64,000 bases of DNA, taken from NCBI RefSeq assembly GCF_019343475.1, contig NZ_CP072453.1, forward strand, positions 1,798,001-1,862,000, given 5' to 3'. The position numbers and the translations under genes were made by a program. Shown here one piece after another: positions 59,932 to 64,000 of this stretch. This DNA comes from Providencia sp. R33 (GTDB lineage: Bacteria; Pseudomonadota; Gammaproteobacteria; Enterobacterales; Enterobacteriaceae). The notes under the pieces are model-generated. The model had not been told where the DNA came from and did not search any database. It saw nothing but the letters and a program-made list of their open reading frames with translations. Every line of letters starts with the position of its first letter. Position 1 is the first letter of the stretch.

Positions 59932-62514
59932 TTAAAAAATAATACGCTGTGGAATAGCAACATCTGGAACTAACTGATCACCGTCCCATTTTTCGATGTT
60001 ACATAACATCGTGTTCCACCCTGATGTTCCTAAACCTGTCGGAACTTGGATCGTGAGCGTATTATCTGCACCCGCCATATCTATCCCTGATTTTTCATCG
60101 ACATCCGTCCAGCTACCATGAGGTAAAGCCACGACCCCCGGTTTCATGGTTTGCGTGACAAGCGCTGGGCGAACAATCTTCCCATGAGGGCTAGTAATTA
60201 ATACCGTTTCACCGTGCTTAACCCCTAAGCGTTTAGCATCAGATGCGTTGATATAAATCGGGCTTGGCCACTGTTCACGCAGCCACGGCACATTATCTAA
60301 GGTGCTGTGTGAACGGCGTAAATAGTGTGGGTTGTAGATTTGGAACGGATAATCCCCCTTCTCTTTTTTGGCGAAGTCTTTGAAGCTGGCTTCATAGCCA
60401 CTTGCAGAAGGAATGTATTCTGGGATTGGTGGTAATTTAGTCCAACCGCATTCATCGGCTTTTTCGACTAATGTTTGGCAATAAATTTCAAATTTACCAC
60501 TTGGGGTTGGGCGTGGATTCCCTTGTGGGTCACGAATAAAATCCTCATACGCGATATACCCGTAATTATCTCCATCTGTGCGCTGTACTTGGTATTTACC
60601 GACGGTTAAGAACTCATTCAGCGTCAAGCGGCCTTGCTGTGGTTTCCCTGTAACTTGCCATTCGTCAATATCCGTTTGGGTAATAGTGAGCAGCGGTTCT
60701 TTAGTCTGGCCATCTTCACCGATAATGGTTGCTCCATTGAGCTTATTGAAAAACTGCTGTTTTTCTGAAATAGGGAAGACTTCATCCACATTTATCCCAA
60801 GGCGTTTTCCTAGTTCTTTCGCAATCCATTGGTCACTTTTTGCTTCATAAAGCGGTGGCGTCACATTCACCGCAGCAATAATAACTTCACGGTTACTTGG
60901 GTTTAAAATCGTGCCATCGCGTTCCCACTCGGTCGTGACAGGCAAAACAATATCGGAATATTTTGCGCAGGTATGTGGTACGTAAGCGGCTGTCACCACT
61001 AGCTCAACATCTTTTCTATAGGCTTCAATACTTTGGGTGATATTCGCCCGCGTCTGTAATGTCGCATTGAACGGGTGAATGATCATTTGGATATTCGCAT
61101 CCACATCACCCACCCCACGCTGGCGGAATTTTTTCTCCAGCAATGCTCGGTTAAGCTCATTGTGGTTGATTTTCAAGCTCACAGGGTTAGGCACTGAAGG
61201 TAAACCACTTGCGCCAGCCATCACTAAGCGTGTGCCATTATTGCCCGCGGCAAAGTGGCAGCTCACCCCAGTCATACGTCCCGGACGCCCCATATGCCCT
61301 GTCATAAAACCTAATGTGGAGAATGCTTGAACCCATCCTTCACCATTATGAATACGTGCTGGCGCCCAACCCGTTAGTAGCGCAACACGGTTTGTTCCGC
61401 CGATTTCACGTGCCAATGTGCGAATGTCTGCCTCGGATAACCCACAAATGTTCGCTGCCCATTCAGGGGTTTTTGGCTCACCAGAATATGTGCCTAATAA
61501 ATAATCTTTGAAGTTGCCTTTCGGGTCGGCTCCTGTTGGCATATTTTTTTCATCGAAGCCAACCGTACAACGGCGTAAAAATTCCCAATCAATTAACGGG
61601 TTATCTGGGCTATCCATCTCCAAAAGCGCATACATAATGCCCAGTGCTAGCGCATGGTCAGTACCCGGATTAATTGGGTACCAATCTGCATCCATTAATT
61701 CAGCCGTCGTGGTATAACTCGGGTCAATACTGATAAAACGCGCACCCGCTTTTTTGGCCTGATAATAGTTATAGGTTGGGCTACCCGGACTACTCCATGC
61801 AGGGTTAGCCCCCCACATCACAATAAGCTGCGAGTTACGCATATCAAAGCGGTCATTGGTGCCGAAAGTATAAAACCCTTCCAATAAACCGAGGTGAGCC
61901 GGTGTTTCAAACCAAGCGCCCCATGAGGTAGTTCCCCAATCCCCCACAAAGCCGCCTGCTTTAGCGTACACATTTTGGATATCAACGCCGTTTCCACCCG
62001 TGATCCAAATAGATTCTTTACCGTATTTTTTTGTAATACGTTTTGACTCAGAGGCGACAATATCAAGAGCTTCATCCCAACTGATCCGTACCCATTGGTC
62101 ACGTCCACGTAAGCTTTTATCTCCACCACCTGGAGCCCAACCTTTACGCTTCATTGGGTATTTTAAGCGGTCAGCACCAAAAACTTGCTTACGTTGAGAG
62201 CGCCCACGCAAGCAACCCCGTTGTTGTGGGAAATCAGGCGAGTCGGCAACCACGTCATCGGTTTTTTGCCTAACCACCACACCGTCAACCACCAACGCTT
62301 TATTTACACAGCGCCCACCGCAGTTATGCCAGCACGCAACGGGCTTCCACTTCCCTTTGGTGACGGCATCAGTGGCTTGGCCAATGGCTTTTTCTTCTTC
62401 TGGTGTTGATGCATAAAGCCGTTTGCTCATCGGTAATGTCGCCATCACCGATGCTGCCGATGTCCATGCTATAAATGAACGACGACTTAAGGCTATTTTC
62501 TGTCTTTCTGACAT
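59932..62514 (-). CDS. dmsA: DMSO-reductase-family molybdopterin catalytic subunit (DmsA/YnfE-like)
   Basis: 860 residues. Twin-arginine signal SRRSFIAWTSAASVMA (10-25); 4Fe-4S motif CWHNCGGRC with a fourth Cys in QRGCLRGR; molybdopterin-binding domain (WDEALDIVA, ITGGNGVDIQN, SIDPSYTTTAELMDADWYP); C-terminal dinucleotide-binding domain (LRRSHSTLDN, GETVLITSPHG). The family reduces S- or N-oxides under anaerobiosis with quinol electrons. The chaperone and subunits beside it support a DmsABC-type enzyme. It is somewhat longer than E. coli DmsA (about 810), with insertions in the middle part, so the substrate is not assured. GGAAGAGG precedes the ATG. Confidence 0.93.
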   Translation of the reverse strand: MSERQKIALSRRSFIAWTSAASVMATLPMSKRLYASTPEEEKAIGQATDAVTKGKWKPVACWHNCGGRCVNKALVVDGVVVRQKTDDVVADSPDFPQQRGCLRGRSQRKQVFGADRLKYPMKRKGWAPGGGDKSLRGRDQWVRISWDEALDIVASESKRITKKYGKESIWITGGNGVDIQNVYAKAGGFVGDWGTTSWGAWFETPAHLGLLEGFYTFGTNDRFDMRNSQLIVMWGANPAWSSPGSPTYNYYQAKKAGARFISIDPSYTTTAELMDADWYPINPGTDHALALGIMYALLEMDSPDNPLIDWEFLRRCTVGFDEKNMPTGADPKGNFKDYLLGTYSGEPKTPEWAANICGLSEADIRTLAREIGGTNRVALLTGWAPARIHNGEGWVQAFSTLGFMTGHMGRPGRMTGVSCHFAAGNNGTRLVMAGASGLPSVPNPVSLKINHNELNRALLEKKFRQRGVGDVDANIQMIIHPFNATLQTRANITQSIEAYRKDVELVVTAAYVPHTCAKYSDIVLPVTTEWERDGTILNPSNREVIIAAVNVTPPLYEAKSDQWIAKELGKRLGINVDEVFPISEKQQFFNKLNGATIIGEDGQTKEPLLTITQTDIDEWQVTGKPQQGRLTLNEFLTVGKYQVQRTDGDNYGYIAYEDFIRDPQGNPRPTPSGKFEIYCQTLVEKADECGWTKLPPIPEYIPSASGYEASFKDFAKKEKGDYPFQIYNPHYLRRSHSTLDNVPWLREQWPSPIYINASDAKRLGVKHGETVLITSPHGKIVRPALVTQTMKPGVVALPHGSWTDVDEKSGIDMAGADNTLTIQVPTGLGTSGWNTMLCNIEKWDGDQLVPDVAIPQRIIF

Positions 62515-62543
62515 TGCTCTTACCTCTTCCTTTCGTTTTATTA

Positions 62544-63227
62544 TTATAAATTGACTAATTCGTTGATTTTCTTTTGATCATTTCGTAAAAATGGTTCTAA
62601 CAGTGCACTCAATTGGCGATAAAATGGGGTATTGGCGTGGTTATGTAGGTCGCGGCAAAATGGGGTAATAAATGCTAAGAGATGGTTATTTAAAAATAAG
62701 CTTGATGCCTGTAATAACACTTTTGATTCATCAGTGAGTTCAGCTTTTAATTCAGTGTATTCAACAATTTTCTGACTCAGATTCCACATAAAATCTAATT
62801 CATAACCAATATGGTCTGCGGCTTCGAACTCTTTGTGCCCTAATTCAAATCCATATTTTTGGTAGAATGATTTCACGGCAAGGGTGCTTTCTTGGAATAA
62901 CAGTTTGTCCCGCGAGACATAAGTCGACTCCCATGGCGCCGCCGCTGGAGCATCAGGCCCAATAAATAAGCGCGTGAAATCCCAATGCAGATCCTCAAAA
63001 CCGTCAGTACCCGCTTGTAAATTGCGAGCTTGCAAATCGGTTTGCATCGCACTCACTGCATCCGCCATCACAGGCAAACTGTCTTCGCAGGGAAATAGCG
63101 CCAATCCTGCCTCACTCAGATATCGCAGTAATTCAGGTGTCGGCTCTTCCATGAGTAAGCGGCGCAATACGTCATAAGCAAACTGCCTTGCATACAAAAA
63201 ATCTAACGTTGGGTTTTCATTTTTCAC
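62544..63227 (-). CDS. TorD/DmsD-family redox-enzyme maturation chaperone
   Basis: 227 residues, all helical, with the family signatures FTRLFIGPDAPAAAPWESTY (about 88-107) and DHIGYELDFMWNLS (near 138-151). These chaperones bind the twin-arginine signal of the catalytic subunit and hold it for cofactor insertion before export. It lies 30 bases before dmsA, its presumed client, and overlaps the upstream radical-SAM-like gene by 11 bases. Confidence 0.9.
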   Translation of the reverse strand: MKNENPTLDFLYARQFAYDVLRRLLMEEPTPELLRYLSEAGLALFPCEDSLPVMADAVSAMQTDLQARNLQAGTDGFEDLHWDFTRLFIGPDAPAAAPWESTYVSRDKLLFQESTLAVKSFYQKYGFELGHKEFEAADHIGYELDFMWNLSQKIVEYTELKAELTDESKVLLQASSLFLNNHLLAFITPFCRDLHNHANTPFYRQLSALLEPFLRNDQKKINELVNL

Positions 63228-64000
63228 AGGAACCTCCCTGTATATCGGTCAATAAAAATTCAGTGGGTGTGGTTAGCTCAATGCGCACTTCTTTAATCAG
63301 TGGCTCGCCGTTTTCATCTGGTTCAACGATGTGAGAAGTCAGTGCGATGGGGAGATTTGCCAGCGGTTGCAAAGACAAAATCGATTCAGGGTTAAATTGT
63401 AAAAAACCGTGGAGTAACTCTTGTTCGAAAGGCACATTGGCTTGTTTTAAATAGTGAGCTACTTTCTCGCAATCATCCCCAAACACCTTGGCACTTTTGA
63501 AAAAGTAATCTTTAGTAGAGAAAAGATAATGGGGGCCCATGGCTTGCTCATCGTGCTGGAAAAACGCGTTACTTTGGTACACTTGCCCCGTATGTTTATT
63601 TTCTAAGGAGCAATAATGCACACCGATGGATAAATTTTTTTCCAATGCAAATTTCAGCACTCGTAAGCAGGCTAATTCACTATCCGCAACAGCAAGGCCA
63701 CCTGCATACCAATAGTTGTAATACACCTCATAAGGTGGGTTTTTTAACTCAAAATTGCGGGCTTTATATTCATGGCTATTTGTGAGAGGAAAGCAAAACT
63801 CCAATAAATTGATGCCATCAATACCAATGTCATCGAGTTGCATCAGTAACTGATACATTTGTTCTTCAGTATTAGGGATAACAGGCATTTCCACCATCAC
63901 CGTAGGGAAAATTTCGCGCGCTAACGCAATACGGTGCAACACCTTTTCAATACGCTCTTTTGGATCATCAATCTTGATACTAAAGCGCACCTCTTGTAGC
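63217..64000 (-). CDS. Radical-SAM-like protein, C-terminal part (gene continues beyond the window)
   Basis: An open frame without a stop reaches the window edge, so the start is outside; a GTG at 63990 is not a true start. The visible 261 residues include a TIM-barrel-like stretch (VMVEMPVIPNTEEQMYQLL, IDGINLLEFCFPLTNS) consistent with the C-terminal half of a radical SAM domain; the CxxxCxxC motif would be in the missing part. A separate C-terminal domain (PEDENGEPLIKEV region) follows. It is translationally coupled to the TorD-type gene (11-base overlap), placing it first in the dms unit among the genes visible here; a role in maturation or in substrate metabolism is possible. Confidence 0.55.
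   Translation of the reverse strand, partial: LQEVRFSIKIDDPKERIEKVLHRIALAREIFPTVMVEMPVIPNTEEQMYQLLMQLDDIGIDGINLLEFCFPLTNSHEYKARNFELKNPPYEVYYNYWYAGGLAVADSELACLRVLKFALEKNLSIGVHYCSLENKHTGQVYQSNAFFQHDEQAMGPHYLFSTKDYFFKSAKVFGDDCEKVAHYLKQANVPFEQELLHGFLQFNPESILSLQPLANLPIALTSHIVEPDENGEPLIKEVRIELTTPTEFLLTDIQGGSCEK

Noticed and set aside
1..64000. tRNA or rRNA genes
   Set aside because: No cloverleaf with a GGTTCRANNCC arm or rRNA-like stretch was noticed in the intergenic regions; a covariance-model scan was not possible here.

Overview
The window looks like a chromosomal segment of a low-GC enterobacterium of the Morganellaceae, most likely Providencia. I infer this from the AT-rich codon use and long AT-rich gaps, the complete 13-component type VI secretion cluster with its Tli4 immunity paralogs, and the neighbouring DMSO-reductase-type operon, alpha-keto acid decarboxylase, YfcC-type carrier and TonB receptor genes. 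This genus call is inference; no rRNA or tRNA is present to confirm it.

Region 1 (1-13.8 kb) is accessory DNA and probably a defence or genomic island. On the left, a minus-strand run encodes a Ner-like regulator, a small protein with a possible nuclease-like core, a membrane protein, a lipoprotein, a DUF2787 protein and a papain-like cysteine-protease-fold protein. It is divergent from a Mu-type helix-turn-helix regulator, followed on the plus strand by a pentapeptide-repeat protein and a small secreted protein. Decayed DNA follows, including an FRG-domain gene carrying four in-frame stops and no frameshift. Next is a four-gene minus-strand operon: a 1165-residue GHKL-ATPase sensor, a stand-alone receiver, a receiver-nucleosidase fusion and a two-TM SLATT-like protein. 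The first three match the Detocs anti-phage two-component system (DtcA, DtcB, DtcC), whose DtcC effector cleaves ATP. The fourth, translationally coupled gene is not part of the Detocs architecture I know and is the most interesting item in the window. A frameshifted gene that may be a mobile-island component lies just upstream of the operon.

Region 2 (13.85-44.6 kb) is a 1.4 kb AT-rich non-coding leader followed by a full T6SS locus on the plus strand: tssB, tssC, tssK, tssL, an OmpA-domain protein, hcp, clpV, vgrG, a lipase effector, three tandem Tli4-type immunity genes, a small lipoprotein, PAAR, an uncharacterised membrane protein, tssM, tssA, tssF, tssG, tssJ, tssE and a VasL-like protein. 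The effector carries a Ser-hydrolase site, and the immunity proteins are anchored with a periplasmic domain, so the module fits periplasmic phospholipase attack and self-protection. Repeats show that the immunity genes arose by tandem duplication with later recombination.

Region 3 (44.6-58.4 kb) holds metabolic and transport genes: a small membrane protein, LysR divergent from a thiamine-diphosphate keto-acid decarboxylase, a Gfo/Idh/MocA oxidoreductase, LysR divergent from a pair of DMT/DUF606 transporters, an IclR-YfcC-CocE hydrolase unit, and a siderophore-type TonB receptor with a periplasmic binding protein behind a Fur-box-like sequence.

Region 4 (58.5-64 kb) is a minus-strand DMSO-reductase-family operon: radical SAM-like protein (cut by the window edge), TorD/DmsD-type chaperone, molybdopterin subunit with Tat signal, four-cluster Fe-S subunit and membrane anchor, closed by a clear rho-independent terminator.
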